DNA of 64,000 nt from Halomonas stenophila (GCF_014192275.1 NZ_JACHXR010000012.1:53041-117040), one strand, 5' to 3'; positions 1 through 11,395 are shown, counted from the stretch's first letter. Numbers and translations: made by a program. The notes: generated by a model from the letters alone, not told the origin.

Positions 1-32
1 CGCGCGCCTCGCTGGGCACGGCGCTGCGCTGA
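1..32 (+). CDS. 3' end of an unidentified gene
   Basis: Only the last nine codons and a TGA stop at 30-32 are inside the window; the readable end is R-A-S-L-G-T-A-L-R. It sits 13 bases before the dprA start in the same direction, so it could belong to the same transcript. In related bacteria a LysM-domain protein gene often precedes dprA, but nothing in these 32 bases allows that identification. Confidence 0.35.
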   Translation, partial: RASLGTALR

Positions 33-45
33 GCCCCTTTCACGC

Positions 46-1149
46 ATGGGTCTCGAGGCCAGGGAGTGGCTGTTGCTGTCCCGGCTGCCCGGTATCGGCG
101 CGGCCGGGCTGGCCGAACTCGCCGACCGGGGGCCGGCCTGGCCGGCGGGCTGGCTGGCGGTACTGCCCGGGCCGGCCGGGCTTGCCTTGCGGCTGTGGCT
201 CGAGCATCCCGGGCGCAGCCCGCTGGGACCGGGGCTCGAGGCCGACCTGGCCTGGCTCGATGCCGCGGCCGACCGCCACCTCCTGCATCCCGACCACCCC
301 GCCTGGCCGACCCTGCTCGGCCAGATCGCCGACCCCCCGCCGGTGCTCTGGGCCTGGGGCGATCTCCACGCCCTGGCGCCGCCGAGGCTGGCCATGGTCG
401 GCTCGCGCCGGCCGACCCGGGAGGGCCTCACCAACGCCGCCGGCTTTGCCCGGGAGCTCGCCAGGCAAGGCTGGTGCGTGGTCAGCGGCATGGCCCTGGG
501 CATCGACGGCGCGGCTCAGCGCGCGGCCCTGGAGGCCGGTGGCTGCAGCGTGGCGGTACTGGGCTGCGGGGTCGATGTGGTCTACCCGGCGCGCCATCGC
601 GACCTCCACGCGCGGTTGCAGGCCAGCGGCGGCCTGCTGGTCACCGAGCATCCCCCCGGTACCGAGGCCCGGGCGGCGTACTTCCCGCGGCGCAATCGCA
701 TCGTCACCGGCCTGTCGCTGGGCGTGCTGGTGGTCGAGGCCGCCGAGCAGAGCGGCTCGCTGGTCAGCGCCCGGCTGGCCAACGAGCAGGGCCGCGAGGT
801 CTTCGCCCTGCCGGGATCCATCCACAACCCCCAGGCCCGGGGCTGCCTGCGGCTGATCCGTGACGGTGCGGCGCTGGTTCGCCAGGTGGACGATATCCTC
901 GATGAGCTCGTGCAGTGGCCGGGGACCCGACCGGCCAGCGCCGCGGTGCTCACGCCGCCCGCCCCGGCCCGGGAGGACCCGCTGCTGGGCTGGCTCAGCG
1001 ACACGCCCACGCCGGTGGATGCCCTGGTCGACCTCACCGGTCTCGGGGTCACGGAGTGCCAGCGACGGCTGCTGGAGCTCGAGCTCGAGGGCCAGGCGCG
1101 CCCGGCCATGGGCGGTTGGGTGCGCCTGCCGACGCGGCGGTGCCCATGA
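46..1149 (+). CDS. dprA: DNA-processing protein DprA (Smf)
   Basis: DprA binds incoming single-stranded DNA during natural transformation and loads RecA on it; it acts in the cytoplasm. The 367-residue product has the family's Rossmann-like core in the middle, with the motif SRRPTREG near residue 120, GMALGIDGAAQRAAL, the PRRNRI stretch and LVVEAAEQSGSLVSA. A C-terminal winged-helix-like segment (about 300-360) matches the DML1-like domain of proteobacterial DprA. Length is normal for the family. The ATG at 46 is close behind the preceding gene. tsaC, hemF and aroE follow in the same direction, an order common in gammaproteobacteria. Carrying dprA alone does not show competence, as it is nearly universal. 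Confidence 0.95.
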   Translation: MGLEAREWLLLSRLPGIGAAGLAELADRGPAWPAGWLAVLPGPAGLALRLWLEHPGRSPLGPGLEADLAWLDAAADRHLLHPDHPAWPTLLGQIADPPPVLWAWGDLHALAPPRLAMVGSRRPTREGLTNAAGFARELARQGWCVVSGMALGIDGAAQRAALEAGGCSVAVLGCGVDVVYPARHRDLHARLQASGGLLVTEHPPGTEARAAYFPRRNRIVTGLSLGVLVVEAAEQSGSLVSARLANEQGREVFALPGSIHNPQARGCLRLIRDGAALVRQVDDILDELVQWPGTRPASAAVLTPPAPAREDPLLGWLSDTPTPVDALVDLTGLGVTECQRRLLELELEGQARPAMGGWVRLPTRRCP

Positions 1150-1188
1150 TAGAATGCCGGCCATCGTCATCGCACCGGACCCCATGCC

Positions 1189-2704
<1,516 letters not shown>

Positions 2705-2851
2705 GCGTCTGCTCGCCGGAATCGCTGCGTTGCGCGGTGCTCGCATTCCTCACCTATTACTCATAGGCTGCGGATGCTGCGCTCCGGGCGCCTTGCGCTT
2801 CCTGGCGCTCGACGGCTTCTTCAGCGCTTCCCGGAACAATATGGAGTTTCC
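2705..2851. repeat. Possible mosaic intergenic repeat with nested hairpins
   Basis: The 147 bases between hemF and aroE hold stacked short inverted motifs: CCTAT-TACTC-ATAGG at about 2754-2768, flanked by the imperfect arms GCATTCC and GGATGC, and further GC-rich arms with GCGC and CGCC cores. The look is that of a dispersed extragenic palindromic element and not of a simple promoter or terminator. Only one copy is visible here, so dispersal is an inference. The aroE ribosome-binding site (ATGGAG) is at its right end. Confidence 0.35.
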
Positions 2852-3664
2852 ATGACTGACCGTTACTGCGTGTTCGGCCACCCCGTCGGCCACTCCCGGT
2901 CGCCAGCCATCCATGCCGCCTTCGCCGAGCAGACCGGGGAGGCCATCGACTACACCGCCATCGAGGCGCCCCTGGACGACTTCGCCGGGGCCTGGCGCGA
3001 CTTCGTCGCCGCCGGGGGGCGCGGGGCCAACGTCACCGTGCCCTTCAAGGAGGACGCCTATCGGCTGTGCGACGCGCTGAGCCCCCGGGCCCGGCGGGCC
3101 GGGGCGGTGAACACCCTGATCCTCGCCGACGACGGCGGCACCCGCGGCGACACCACCGACGGCCTCGGCCTGGTCGGTGACCTGCGGCGCCACGGCGTGG
3201 CGCTGGCCGGGGCCAGGGTACTGGTGCTGGGCGCCGGCGGGGCCGTGCGCGGCGTGCTCGAGCCGTTGCTCGAGGCCGGCCCGGCCCGGCTGCAGATCGC
3301 CAACCGCACCGCCGCCAAGGCCCGGGCCCTGGCCGCGGACTTCGCCGACCTGGGTGACGTGAGCGGCGGCGGGTTCGACGCCGTCGAGGGGCCCTTCGAC
3401 CTGGTGATCAACGGCACCAGCGCCAGCCTAGGCGGTGAGCTGCCGCCGCTGCCCGACGCCCTGTTCGCCCCGGGGGCGACCGCCTACGACATGATGTACG
3501 GCGCCGAGCCCACCGTCTTCCTGCGCTGGGCCGAGGCGTGCGGCGCCCGGGGCATCGACGGCCTGGGCATGCTGGTGGGACAGGCCGCCGAGTCGTTCTA
3601 CCTGTGGCGCGGCAAGCGCCCGGACGTCGCCCCGGTGCTGGAGGCGCTCAGGCAGGCGTTGTAA
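2852..3664 (+). CDS. aroE: Shikimate dehydrogenase (NADP+) AroE
   Basis: AroE reduces 3-dehydroshikimate to shikimate with NADPH in aromatic amino acid synthesis. The 270-residue protein has the substrate motif [13 protein letters not shown] (9-21), [11 protein letters not shown] (60-70) with catalytic Lys66, TTDGLG with catalytic Asp103, and the dinucleotide-binding loop GAGGA at 127-131. The C-terminal [17 protein letters not shown] is also typical. The ATG at 2852 follows GGAG by 6 bases and gives the family's normal length. It is separated from hemF by a repeat-like spacer, so it may have its own promoter. Confidence 0.96.
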   Translation: MTDRYCVFGHPVGHSRSPAIHAAFAEQTGEAIDYTAIEAPLDDFAGAWRDFVAAGGRGANVTVPFKEDAYRLCDALSPRARRAGAVNTLILADDGGTRGDTTDGLGLVGDLRRHGVALAGARVLVLGAGGAVRGVLEPLLEAGPARLQIANRTAAKARALAADFADLGDVSGGGFDAVEGPFDLVINGTSASLGGELPPLPDALFAPGATAYDMMYGAEPTVFLRWAEACGARGIDGLGMLVGQAAESFYLWRGKRPDVAPVLEALRQAL

Positions 3665-3961
3665 CGCGAGGCAACATCAAGCGCCGAGAGCATCGGGGGA
3701 ATCGCCGACAGCACGTTGCTCGGCTTGGCGCGATGATGGGATCGGTAGATGCGCTGGCGCTTATCTCCCCTACGACTGACCCAGCTCCAAGGCTATCGCA
3801 GTTGCCTATAGCGAGGGGCGCCGGGGGCAGGCCGTAGAGGAGGTCCTACGCCAGGGATGGCGTCGGTAGCGCCCAGGGAGGGGTTCACAGCGCCTCCTCA
3901 AAGGCCTGTCGACGGATCAGCCCCGAGCGATCCTGCTATCTGCGATACCCCTGGGCCCGGC
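3665..3961. repeat. Intergenic stretch with an inverted repeat; probable dispersed element
   Basis: No convincing gene lies between the convergent ends of aroE and the small membrane protein gene. The stretch contains a clean hairpin, ACGCCA-GGGA-TGGCGT at 3848-3863, whose arms extend imperfectly on each side. It is followed by a run of short words (GCGCCC, GGGAGG, TTCACAGCGCC, CTGTCGACGGATC) that does not read as coding in any frame. I suspect an interspersed element of this genome because of its mosaic look, but only one copy is visible here. No T-tract accompanies the hairpin, so it is not a clear Rho-independent terminator. Confidence 0.35.
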
Positions 3962-4222
3962 TCACCGGCGCTTGGTGTAAAGCCCTAGCATGCACAGCGC
4001 GAGGCCGGCCAGCGAGGCCAGCATGCCGCCGTTGACCAGCCAGGGGCGGCGCTCGATCCAGGGCACGAACGGCTGGGGCGTCTCGCGACAGGTGCCGGCC
4101 AGGTAGTCCCAGTGGCCCTGCTGGATCAGCAGGCATTCCCGGACATCGCCCAGCTCCAGGAAATAGATGCCCATCAGCACGATGATGGGCAGGACCAGCA
4201 ACAGCAGTCCGGTTCTCAGCAT
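3962..4222 (-). CDS. Small two-helix membrane protein, unknown function
   Basis: An 86-residue protein begins with a hydrophobic helix (about 3-22, rich in Leu/Ile/Val) and ends with a second helix (about 66-82) followed by TKRR. Between them is a polar loop with two Cys residues (29 and 45) that could form a periplasmic disulfide. I do not recognise a family. It starts 18 bases after the stop of the upstream M48 lipoprotein protease gene in the same direction, so the two are probably co-transcribed and may act together at the envelope. Confidence 0.6.
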   Translation of the reverse strand: MLRTGLLLLVLPIIVLMGIYFLELGDVRECLLIQQGHWDYLAGTCRETPQPFVPWIERRPWLVNGGMLASLAGLALCMLGLYTKRR

Positions 4223-4240
4223 GCGGTTTCCTTCGTGGCG

Positions 4241-5041
4241 TCAGGGACGCCCGCAGTTCGGGGTGCGACCGGCCTGGCGGGCCCGCTCGTAGCGGGGCAG
4301 GACCTCGGGGATCTCGGCCTCCAGGCCGGCGATGCGCTGGCCGTGGCTGGGGTGGGTGGACATCCACTCCGGGGGCTGGCCGCCGCCGGCGGCGCTCATG
4401 TTCTGCCACAGGGCCACGCTGGCGCGGGGATCGAAGCCGGCCTCGGCCATCAGCTGCAGGCCGATCACGTCCGCCTCGCTCTCGTGGCGACGCGAGAAGG
4501 GCAGCAGGATCCCGTACTGAGCCCCCAGGCCCATGGCGGCCATGACCTGCTCACCGCCGGCGCCCTCCAGGCCCGCCGCCGACGACAGCACCGAGAGCCC
4601 GAGGTTGGTGGCGCTCTGGGTCGAGGCACGCTCGTTGGCATGGTGGGCCAGCACATGACCGATCTCGTGGCCGATGACCGCGGCCAATTGGTCCTGGTTC
4701 TCGGCGATGTCGAGCAGGCCGGTGTTGACCCCCACATAGCCGCCGGGCAGGGCGAAGGCGTTAGCCGAGTCGTCCTCGAAGACCCGTACCTGCCAGCCAC
4801 CCTCGCGGGCCTGCGGCGGCAGGCTGCGGACGATGGCCTCGGTCACGCACTGCACCTGGCGGTAGGCAGCGCCGCCCACGGTGGCGCGCTCCTGCTGGTA
4901 CTGGTCAAAGGCCTGGGCGCCCATCTGGTCGAGCTGCTCGTCAGACATCAGGGTCAACTGCGAGCGACCGGTGGGCGAGGTGGTGCAGGCCGCCAGGGCG
5001 AGGCTCAGCGCCCCCACGGCCACTCCATGTATCCAACGCAT
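4241..5041 (-). CDS. M48-family metallopeptidase, lipoprotein
   Basis: The predicted product is a 266-residue zinc protease attached to the outer membrane by a lipid. The N-terminus has a basic-hydrophobic signal with the lipobox LALAAC, Cys19 being the lipidated residue. The catalytic motif HEIGH is at 125-129 with downstream ESEAD supplying the third zinc ligand. This resembles the LoiP/YcaL single-domain group rather than BepA, which has an additional TPR domain. I start at the ATG at 5041 because it gives the signal peptide; the frame is open further upstream but that extension has no signal. Likely role: turnover of misfolded outer-membrane proteins. The substrate is not known. Confidence 0.9.
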   Translation of the reverse strand: MRWIHGVAVGALSLALAACTTSPTGRSQLTLMSDEQLDQMGAQAFDQYQQERATVGGAAYRQVQCVTEAIVRSLPPQAREGGWQVRVFEDDSANAFALPGGYVGVNTGLLDIAENQDQLAAVIGHEIGHVLAHHANERASTQSATNLGLSVLSSAAGLEGAGGEQVMAAMGLGAQYGILLPFSRRHESEADVIGLQLMAEAGFDPRASVALWQNMSAAGGGQPPEWMSTHPSHGQRIAGLEAEIPEVLPRYERARQAGRTPNCGRP

Positions 5042-5160
5042 CTGGGATCCTCCTGGGGCCGTCAGGGGCGGGGCCACTGGACGGCTTGTCACGGTTCGCC
5101 ACAAGATACCCTGAACGCCGGCGAGGTCAAACCGCGAAACCTGCAACGAAGGAGGAAGTC

Positions 5161-6030
5161 ATGGACGAGGAGCTGGCGCGGCGCCTGCTGCACCTGATGG
5201 AGCGGGTGGAACCCTGGCTGCCGCCGACCCCAGTCGAGATCGACTGGGGGCGCGATATCGCTGCCCTCTGGCAGCGGCATGCCCTGGGCGGGCGTCTGGT
5301 CCCGGTGCCGCCCCGGGACACCCTGGGCCTGGCGGCGCTGCTGGGCATCGAGCGGCAGAAGCGGGCCCTGGTCGACAATACCCGCGCCTTCCTGCGCGGC
5401 CATCCCGCCAACCACGCCCTGCTGTGGGGCGCCCGGGGCAGCGGCAAGTCGTCGCTGGTCCGGGCACTGCTCAACGACCTGGCCGCGGAGGGCCTGCGGC
5501 TGGTGCAGGTGGATCGCCACGATCTGGCCGGCCTGCCGAGCCTGGTCGAGGGGCTGCGTCGCGAACGCCGTCGCTTCGTGGTCTACTGCGACGACCTGTC
5601 CTTCGAGGGGCACGATGACGCCTACAAGGCGCTCAAGAGCGTGCTCGACGGGACGCTCACCGGCCCGCCCGAGAACGTGCTGCTCTACGCCACCTCCAAT
5701 CGCCGCCACCTGCTGCCCGAGTCGATGAGCGACAACGACGCCACCCGCCTGGTGGGCGACGAGCTGCACCATGGCGACGCCGTGGAGGAGAAGATCTCGC
5801 TCTCCGACCGCTTCGGCCTGTGGCTGGGCTTCCATCCCTTCGATCAGGCGGTCTACCTGGAGACCTGTCGTCACTGGGTCGCGCACCTCGGCACGCCCGC
5901 GGACTGGACGGCCGAGGCCCGGGCCGAGGCGATCCGCTTCGCCACCCTGCGCGGCGCTCGCAGCGGCCGGGTGGCCTGGCAGTTCGCCTGCCAGTGGGTG
6001 GGCACGCGCCGGCTGCAGGCCTCGCCCTGA
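5161..6030 (+). CDS. DUF815 family AAA-type ATP-binding protein
   Basis: A 289-residue cytoplasmic protein with a P-loop GARGSGKSS at about 89-97 and a Walker B-like YCDDLSFE stretch. It also has the LYATSNRRHL sensor-like motif and the DRFGLWLGF region characteristic of the DUF815 family. The ATG at 5161 is preceded by AGGAGG at a 5-base spacing. Family members are widespread in proteobacteria but have no settled function; they resemble small AAA+ loaders. It is transcribed divergently from the M48 protease gene across a 119-base gap that must contain both promoters. Confidence 0.85.
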   Translation: MDEELARRLLHLMERVEPWLPPTPVEIDWGRDIAALWQRHALGGRLVPVPPRDTLGLAALLGIERQKRALVDNTRAFLRGHPANHALLWGARGSGKSSLVRALLNDLAAEGLRLVQVDRHDLAGLPSLVEGLRRERRRFVVYCDDLSFEGHDDAYKALKSVLDGTLTGPPENVLLYATSNRRHLLPESMSDNDATRLVGDELHHGDAVEEKISLSDRFGLWLGFHPFDQAVYLETCRHWVAHLGTPADWTAEARAEAIRFATLRGARSGRVAWQFACQWVGTRRLQASP

Positions 6031-6651
6031 TCAGCCCTGGGGCACCAGCTCGCCGTTCTCGCCGACGGCCATGCGGATGGTCGGGGTCAGCAGGCCGGCG
6101 GGCAGCGTCATGCCCAGGCCGCGGAGGTCGCCGGGGCTGATCGCCAGCTCGCTGCCGGCGGGCAGTTCGCCGCGGCGGGCGAGCTGGCTGGCGAGTTCCA
6201 CCACCGGGGCCAGGCGGCGTTGGTCCGTGGCCAGCACGTCGAAGGCCACGGGCAGGCGCAGCTTGGCATCGCTGGCGGCATTGAGGGTCACGTCATCGGC
6301 GTAGCGGCCCTCGAGCGTCTCGGCGCCCGGCATGTCCAGGCGCCAGCGGAAGCCGGCCATCTCCACCGGCGGCATGCCGGCGGGCAGGCCGAGGCCCAGG
6401 GCCAGGGTGGCCTGCACCGGCAGGCTGCCCGCCCCCAGGCTCGAGGCGATCAGCGAGGTGAGGTCGCTGGTGTCCAGGCGGGCGTCGATGGCGTAGGGGC
6501 CGATGCGGACCTCCTCCACGCCCAGCGAGGTGACCGCCAGGCGAAAGGCGAACAGGCCGGTCTGGGGCAGCGCCAGGCAGCCGCCGAGCAGGGCGGCCAG
6601 GCAGAGGGGGGCCGGCAGACGCCAGCGGGTCGGGAAGCGACGGGAGCGCAT
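6031..6651 (-). CDS. Putative outer-membrane lipoprotein, unknown function
   Basis: The 206-residue product starts with a positively charged signal and a lipobox ALLGGC near residue 25. Downstream parts alternate short hydrophobic and polar segments (a beta-rich pattern), with two stretches reading as FDVLATDQRRLAP and LAISPGDLRGLGMTLPAG. I do not recognise a named family. The ATG at 6651 is used because it places the signal peptide at the N-terminus. Its stop codon abuts the stop of the convergent DUF815 gene with no spacer, so the two transcripts probably overlap at their 3' ends. Confidence 0.65.
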   Translation of the reverse strand: MRSRRFPTRWRLPAPLCLAALLGGCLALPQTGLFAFRLAVTSLGVEEVRIGPYAIDARLDTSDLTSLIASSLGAGSLPVQATLALGLGLPAGMPPVEMAGFRWRLDMPGAETLEGRYADDVTLNAASDAKLRLPVAFDVLATDQRRLAPVVELASQLARRGELPAGSELAISPGDLRGLGMTLPAGLLTPTIRMAVGENGELVPQG

Positions 6652-6802
6652 CGGGGGTCTCCGGAGGGGGTGGGATCGCGTTCTGCGAATATTCAACGAT
6701 GTGGCAGGGCCGGCGTATTTGAGGGGTGCCGGCCCGGCGCGTCAAGGGGCCGTGGGCGTCGACGGCGTCTCGCCGAGGGGAAGTTGTCGACCGGAGACGA
6801 CA

Positions 6803-6836
6803 CCGCCCGGCCCGTGAGCGAGCACGGGCCGGGCGG
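6803..6836 (-). terminator. GC-rich hairpin downstream of der
   Basis: A perfect 14-bp stem (6803-6816 with 6823-6836) and a 6-base loop AGCGAG stand 31 bases after the der stop codon on the minus strand. There is no T-tract on either side, so it is either a Rho-assisted 3' end or an mRNA-stabilising hairpin. The rest of 6652-6866 has no gene. Confidence 0.55.
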
Positions 6837-6866
6837 AGGAGTGGAGGGAGCCTGGCGAGCGGTGCG

Positions 6867-8270
6867 TCAGCGACGGCCGCGGCGGGCCTCCCTGGTGCGG
6901 TCCAGCTCGCGCTTCTTGGCCTTCTCCCGGTCGCTGGCGCCGGCCAGGTTGTCGTAGGGGTTCTTGCCCGAGCGGAACTCGAAGCGCATCGGCGTGCCAC
7001 GCACCTTGAGCACCTTGCGGAAGGTGTTGGTCAGGTAGCGCTTGTAGGCCTCGGGCAGCGAGTCCGTCTGGTTGCCGTGGACGACGATGATTGGCGGGTT
7101 GCTGCCGCCCTGGTGGGCCATGCGCAGCTTGATGCGCCGGCCGTTGACCATCGGTGGCTGATGCTGCTCCACGGCGTCCTGGAGGATATTGGTCAGCCGG
7201 TTGGTGGACCAGTGGCTGTTGGCGGAGGCGAAGGCCCGCTCCAGCGAGGGATAGAGGTCGCCCACCGCGGTGCCGTGCAGCGCCGAGATGAAGTGCAGCT
7301 CGGCGTAGTCGGCGAAACCCAGGCGGCGCTTGATCTCGGTGCGCATCCTGTCCTTGGCCTCGCTCTCCAGCCCGTCCCACTTGTTGACCGCCAGCACCAG
7401 GGCGCGGCCGCTGGTCAGCACGTAGTCGAGCAGGTGCAGGTCCTGTTCCACCAGGCCGCTTCTGGCGTCGAGCACCATGATGGCGACATGGCACTCCTTG
7501 ATGGCCTCCAGGGTCTTGATGATCGAGAACTTCTCGGCCACCTCGCGGACGTTCTTGCGTCGCCGCACGCCGGCGGTATCCACCAGCACGTAGGGCTTGC
7601 CGCGGCGCTCGAAGGGGATCTCGATGGCGTCGCGGGTGGTGCCGGCCTCGTCGAAGACCACCACTCGCTCCTCGCCGAGCAGGCGATTGACCAGGGTCGA
7701 CTTGCCCACGTTGGGCCGGCCGATCACCCCGATGCGGATGCCCTTGGTGCCGGTGTCGGGGGGGATGTCCTCGTCGCGCTCGGGGAAGGGCGCGAGCACC
7801 TCCTCGATCAGCGCGGTGACGTTGCGGCCATGGGCGGCGGCGATCGGCCGCGGGTCGCCGAGGCCGAGCTGCCAGAAGTCCGCCATGGCGGAGTGCTCTT
7901 CCAGGCCGTCGGTCTTGTTGACCACCAGCCAGGTCTTCTTCTGGTTGATGCGCAGGTGATTGGCGATGGCCTCGTCGGCCACGTTCAGCCCGCTGCGGCC
8001 GTCGACCAGGAACAGCACGATGTCGGCCTCGTCGATGGCCTGCAGCGACTGCTCGGCCATGGCCGCGTCGATGCCTTCCTCGTCACCGCTGATGCCGCCG
8101 GTGTCGATCACCGTGTAGGCCTTGCCGCCGAGCACGCCGTTGCCGTACTTGCGATCCCGGGTCAGGCCCGGGAAATCGGCCACCAGGGCGTCGCGGGAGC
8201 GGGTCAGACGGTTGAACAGGGTCGACTTGCCTACATTGGGGCGGCCGACCAGAGCGATCACGGGGGTCAT
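6867..8270 (-). CDS. der: Ribosome biogenesis GTPase Der (EngA)
   Basis: Der is a tandem-GTPase needed for maturation of the 50S ribosomal subunit. The 467-residue protein has two G domains. The first P-loop is GRPNVGKST at residues 8-16 with DTGG and NKTD. The second P-loop is GRPNVGKST again near 183, with DTAGVRRR and NKWD. A C-terminal KH-like domain follows, with a basic tail. Length fits the proteobacterial form (about 490 in E. coli). Its start overlaps the bamB stop by 4 bases, so der is translationally coupled to bamB, as in other gammaproteobacteria. Confidence 0.97.
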   Translation of the reverse strand: MTPVIALVGRPNVGKSTLFNRLTRSRDALVADFPGLTRDRKYGNGVLGGKAYTVIDTGGISGDEEGIDAAMAEQSLQAIDEADIVLFLVDGRSGLNVADEAIANHLRINQKKTWLVVNKTDGLEEHSAMADFWQLGLGDPRPIAAAHGRNVTALIEEVLAPFPERDEDIPPDTGTKGIRIGVIGRPNVGKSTLVNRLLGEERVVVFDEAGTTRDAIEIPFERRGKPYVLVDTAGVRRRKNVREVAEKFSIIKTLEAIKECHVAIMVLDARSGLVEQDLHLLDYVLTSGRALVLAVNKWDGLESEAKDRMRTEIKRRLGFADYAELHFISALHGTAVGDLYPSLERAFASANSHWSTNRLTNILQDAVEQHQPPMVNGRRIKLRMAHQGGSNPPIIVVHGNQTDSLPEAYKRYLTNTFRKVLKVRGTPMRFEFRSGKNPYDNLAGASDREKAKKRELDRTREARRGRR

Positions 8271-9415
8271 GGTTGCAGTTCCAGGGCCTCGAGGCTGCCG
8301 TCGTCGGCCAGGGCATAGACGCGACGGCCGTCGGTGAGCGGACGCACGCTGATGCCGGAGCCGTCGATCTCGGTGCGACCGACGAGGGTGCCCTCACGGG
8401 CATCGATGAAGTGGACGTAGCCCTCGAAGTCGCCCACCACCAGGCGGCCGTCGGCGAAGGCCGGATCGGTGAGCTCACGGCCCTCGAGGGCCTCGAGACG
8501 CCACAGTTCCTCGCCGTTGCCGGCGTTCAGGGCGAGCAGATGGCTGGCCTCGTCGACCACGAACAGGAAGTCGCCGACCAGCACCGGGGTGCGATAGCTG
8601 GAGACGTCGCGGGACCAGAGGGTCTCGCCGGTGGTGGCCTTGAGGGCCATCAGGCGACCGTTGTAGCTGGTGACGAAGAGTCGGCCGTCCTGGGTCAGGA
8701 CCGGCTGGCCGGCCAGGTCGACTAGGCGCTCGATCTCGCTGCGGCCCTCGGGCGTGGCGATGCGGCGCTCCCACAGGGGCTGGCCCACGCGGTTGTCGAG
8801 GGTGACCAGGCGGCCGTTGGCCAGGCCGGCGAAGGTGACCTGGTCGATCACCCGCGGGGTGCCGGTGCTGCGCAGGGTCAGCGACGGGCGCGAGGTACTG
8901 TAGACCCAGCGCTCGGCGCCGCTCTCGCGATCCAGGGCGGTGACCTTGCCGTCCACGGCCTGGACCACCAGCAGTTCGCGGTTGGCCTGGGGCGCGGCCA
9001 GCACCTCGCTGCTGACGCGGGTGCGCCACAGCACCTCGCCGTCGGCCTGGTCGAGGGCCAGCACCTCGCCGTTGCGGGTGCCCAGGTAGACTCGGCCGGC
9101 CACGGCGGTCAGGCCGCTGGAGGCGCCGGCGGAGAGCTCGGTGGTCCAGCGGGGCTCGCCGCTGTCGGCGTCCAGGGCCCGGACCAGGCCGTGCTGGTCG
9201 GCGGCGAAGATGACGTCGCCGTCCTGGGCCGGCGACAGGGGATAGCCGCCCAGGCCCAGGCCGTCGCCGACCTGCTCGTGCCACAGGGTCTCGGTGGTGG
9301 TGGTGCCCGCGGTGGCCTGCAGTTCCTTCGGCGGGTACTGGGGCTCCACCTGGCCGGCACAGCCGGCCAGCAGGCCCAGCGCCGCGGTGGCGGCGATCAT
9401 GAAGTTCGCTTTCAT
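8267..9415 (-). CDS. bamB: Outer membrane protein assembly factor BamB
   Basis: BamB is the beta-propeller lipoprotein of the BAM complex that inserts beta-barrel proteins into the outer membrane. The 382-residue product has a signal peptide with lipobox LLAGC (Cys19). It then has repeated propeller blades with the [24 protein letters not shown] and [12 protein letters not shown] type PQQ-like motifs. Length and neighbours (yfgM upstream, der downstream) match E. coli yfgM-bamB-der. Both junctions are 4-base ATGA overlaps. Confidence 0.96.
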   Translation of the reverse strand: MKANFMIAATAALGLLAGCAGQVEPQYPPKELQATAGTTTTETLWHEQVGDGLGLGGYPLSPAQDGDVIFAADQHGLVRALDADSGEPRWTTELSAGASSGLTAVAGRVYLGTRNGEVLALDQADGEVLWRTRVSSEVLAAPQANRELLVVQAVDGKVTALDRESGAERWVYSTSRPSLTLRSTGTPRVIDQVTFAGLANGRLVTLDNRVGQPLWERRIATPEGRSEIERLVDLAGQPVLTQDGRLFVTSYNGRLMALKATTGETLWSRDVSSYRTPVLVGDFLFVVDEASHLLALNAGNGEELWRLEALEGRELTDPAFADGRLVVGDFEGYVHFIDAREGTLVGRTEIDGSGISVRPLTDGRRVYALADDGSLEALELQP

Positions 9416-10071
9416 GAGGTGGTCTCCTCGACGCCCAGGTCGTCCAGCTTGAGTTGCACGCCGTACAGCGGCTGGTCGCTCGCCTCGGACAGGCTGAGCG
9501 CCTCGCGCCAGGCGTCACGGGCCGCCTCCCGGTCGCCGAGCATCAGGTGGGCATCGCCGCGGATGTCGGCCCGCTGGGCGCTCAGGGGCGCGGGGATCTC
9601 GCCGTCCAGGGTGGACAGCGCCGCCTCGGCGGCGTCGTCGGCGAGCTGCAGGCGAGCCAGGCGCAGCCGAGCCAGGCCTTGCAGGTAGGGGCGCGGGCTC
9701 TCGGCGATCAGGCCTTCCAGGGCGGTGCGGGCGGCGGCGGTATCGCCGGCCTGCACGGCCAGGCGGGCGTCCAGCAACCGGGCCAGGTCGGCATAGAGGC
9801 TATCGCCGTGGTCCTCGGTGAGGGTGGTCACCAGGCCGTCGGCTTGCTGGCGGGCGGCCTCGTCGAGCGCATCCTGGCCGCTCAGGGTGAGCAGCTGCTG
9901 GTAGCGCTGGGAGGCCGCCTCGGCCTGGCCGGCCTGATAGTCCTGCCAGGCCTTCCAGCCGAAGACGCCGGCGGCGGCGATCACCGCGCCGAGGATCAGC
10001 GAGGTGCCGTTCTCCTTCCACCAGCGCTTGATGGCTTCCAGCTGTTCTTCTTCGGTTCTCAGCTCCGCCAC
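9412..10071 (-). CDS. yfgM: YfgM family tetratricopeptide protein (SecYEG-associated)
   Basis: YfgM is a membrane-anchored periplasmic TPR protein that associates with the SecYEG/PpiD translocon. The 219-residue protein has a cytoplasmic N-terminus, one membrane helix at about 22-40 (LGAVIAAAGVFGWKAW core) and a periplasmic helical repeat region rich in Ala/Asp/Glu/Leu. It overlaps bamB by 4 bases and follows hisS, the gene order seen in E. coli. Strong acidity of the repeat region fits a salt-adapted host. Confidence 0.9.
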   Translation of the reverse strand: MAELRTEEEQLEAIKRWWKENGTSLILGAVIAAAGVFGWKAWQDYQAGQAEAASQRYQQLLTLSGQDALDEAARQQADGLVTTLTEDHGDSLYADLARLLDARLAVQAGDTAAARTALEGLIAESPRPYLQGLARLRLARLQLADDAAEAALSTLDGEIPAPLSAQRADIRGDAHLMLGDREAARDAWREALSLSEASDQPLYGVQLKLDDLGVEETTS

Positions 10072-10099
10072 GGGCGGTCTCCTTTCTGTCCGCGGGCCG

Positions 10100-11395
10100 T
10101 CAGGCGAGGGTCTCGCCTGCCAGCAGGGATGTGAGGGTCTCGGCGAGTGCGTCCTGGTCGAGGCGCCGCTGCTCGCGGTCCTCGCGCAGGAACTTCAGCG
10201 TCACGGCGTTCTCGGCGAGCTCGTCCTCGCCGAGCAGCAGGGCCAGGCGGGCGCCGCTGCGGTCGGCCTTCTTGATGCGGCTCTTGAAGCTGCCGCCGCC
10301 GCAGTGCAGCTGCAGGCGCAGCGTGGGCAGGGCCTCGCGCAACCGCTCGGCGAGCAACAGGGCGGCCGGCTCGGTGGCCTCGCCCATCGGCAGCAGGTAG
10401 ACGTCGAGCTCGCCACGGGCTTCATCGGGGACCAGCTCCAGGGTGTCGAGCAGCAGGATCAGGCGCTCGATGCCCATGGCGAAGCCCACCGCCGGGACCG
10501 GCTTGCCGCCGAGCTGCTCGACCAGGCCGTCGTAGCGACCGCCGGCGCAGACCGTGCCCTGGCTGCCCAGTGCGGTGGTGGTCCACTCGAAGACGGTGCG
10601 CGAATAGTAGTCCAGGCCACGCACCAGGCGCAGGTTGACCACGTAGCCGATGCCGGCGGCGTCGAGCATGGCGGTGAGCCGCGCGAAGTGGTCCCGCGAC
10701 TCGGCGTCCAGGTGGTCGATCATCCGCGGCGCATCGGCCAGCATCGGCGCCATGTCGGGGTTCTTGGAGTCGAGGATGCGCAGCGGGTTGCTGGTCAGGC
10801 GCCGGCGCGAGTCCTCGTCGAGCAGTTCATAATGGGACTCGAAATAGTCCACCAGGGTATCGCGGTAGGCCGCGCGGGCCTCCGCCGAGCCCAGCGAGTT
10901 GAGCTCCAGGGTGACGTGCTCGGACAGGCCCAGCTGCTGCCACAGCCGGGCCGACAGCAGGATCATCTCGGCATCGATGTCCGGCCCCTCGAGGCCGAAG
11001 CTCTCCACGCCGATCTGGTGGAACTGCCGATAGCGGCCTTTCTGGGGGCGCTCGTGGCGGAACATCGGGCCCTGGTACCACAGCCGCTGGGTCTGGTTGT
11101 GCAGCAGGCCGTGCTCCAGGGCGGCTCGCACGCAGCTCGCCGTGCCCTCGGGGCGCAGCGTCAGGCTGTCGCCGTTGCGGTCCTCGAAGGTGTACATCTC
11201 TTTCTCGACGATGTCGGTGACCTCGCCGATGGAGCGCTTGAACAGCGCGGTCTGCTCGACGATGGGGGTGCGGATCTCGTCATAGCCATAGCGGCTCATC
11301 AGGGTACGCACCTGGCCCTCGAAGTACTGCCACAGCGGGGACTGGTCCGGCAGCAGGTCGTTCATGCCACGAATGGCCTGGATCTTCTTGCTCAA
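10100..11395 (-). CDS. hisS: Histidine--tRNA ligase HisRS
   Basis: HisRS charges tRNA-His with histidine. The 431-residue protein begins with [15 protein letters not shown] and carries the class II motifs: [11 protein letters not shown] (motif 2 entry), [11 protein letters not shown], the histidine-binding [15 protein letters not shown], and [10 protein letters not shown] (motif 3). A C-terminal anticodon-binding domain spans about 330-431. Size matches E. coli (424). It lies 28 bases downstream of ispG in the same direction. Confidence 0.98.
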   Translation of the reverse strand: MSKKIQAIRGMNDLLPDQSPLWQYFEGQVRTLMSRYGYDEIRTPIVEQTALFKRSIGEVTDIVEKEMYTFEDRNGDSLTLRPEGTASCVRAALEHGLLHNQTQRLWYQGPMFRHERPQKGRYRQFHQIGVESFGLEGPDIDAEMILLSARLWQQLGLSEHVTLELNSLGSAEARAAYRDTLVDYFESHYELLDEDSRRRLTSNPLRILDSKNPDMAPMLADAPRMIDHLDAESRDHFARLTAMLDAAGIGYVVNLRLVRGLDYYSRTVFEWTTTALGSQGTVCAGGRYDGLVEQLGGKPVPAVGFAMGIERLILLLDTLELVPDEARGELDVYLLPMGEATEPAALLLAERLREALPTLRLQLHCGGGSFKSRIKKADRSGARLALLLGEDELAENAVTLKFLREDREQRRLDQDALAETLTSLLAGETLA

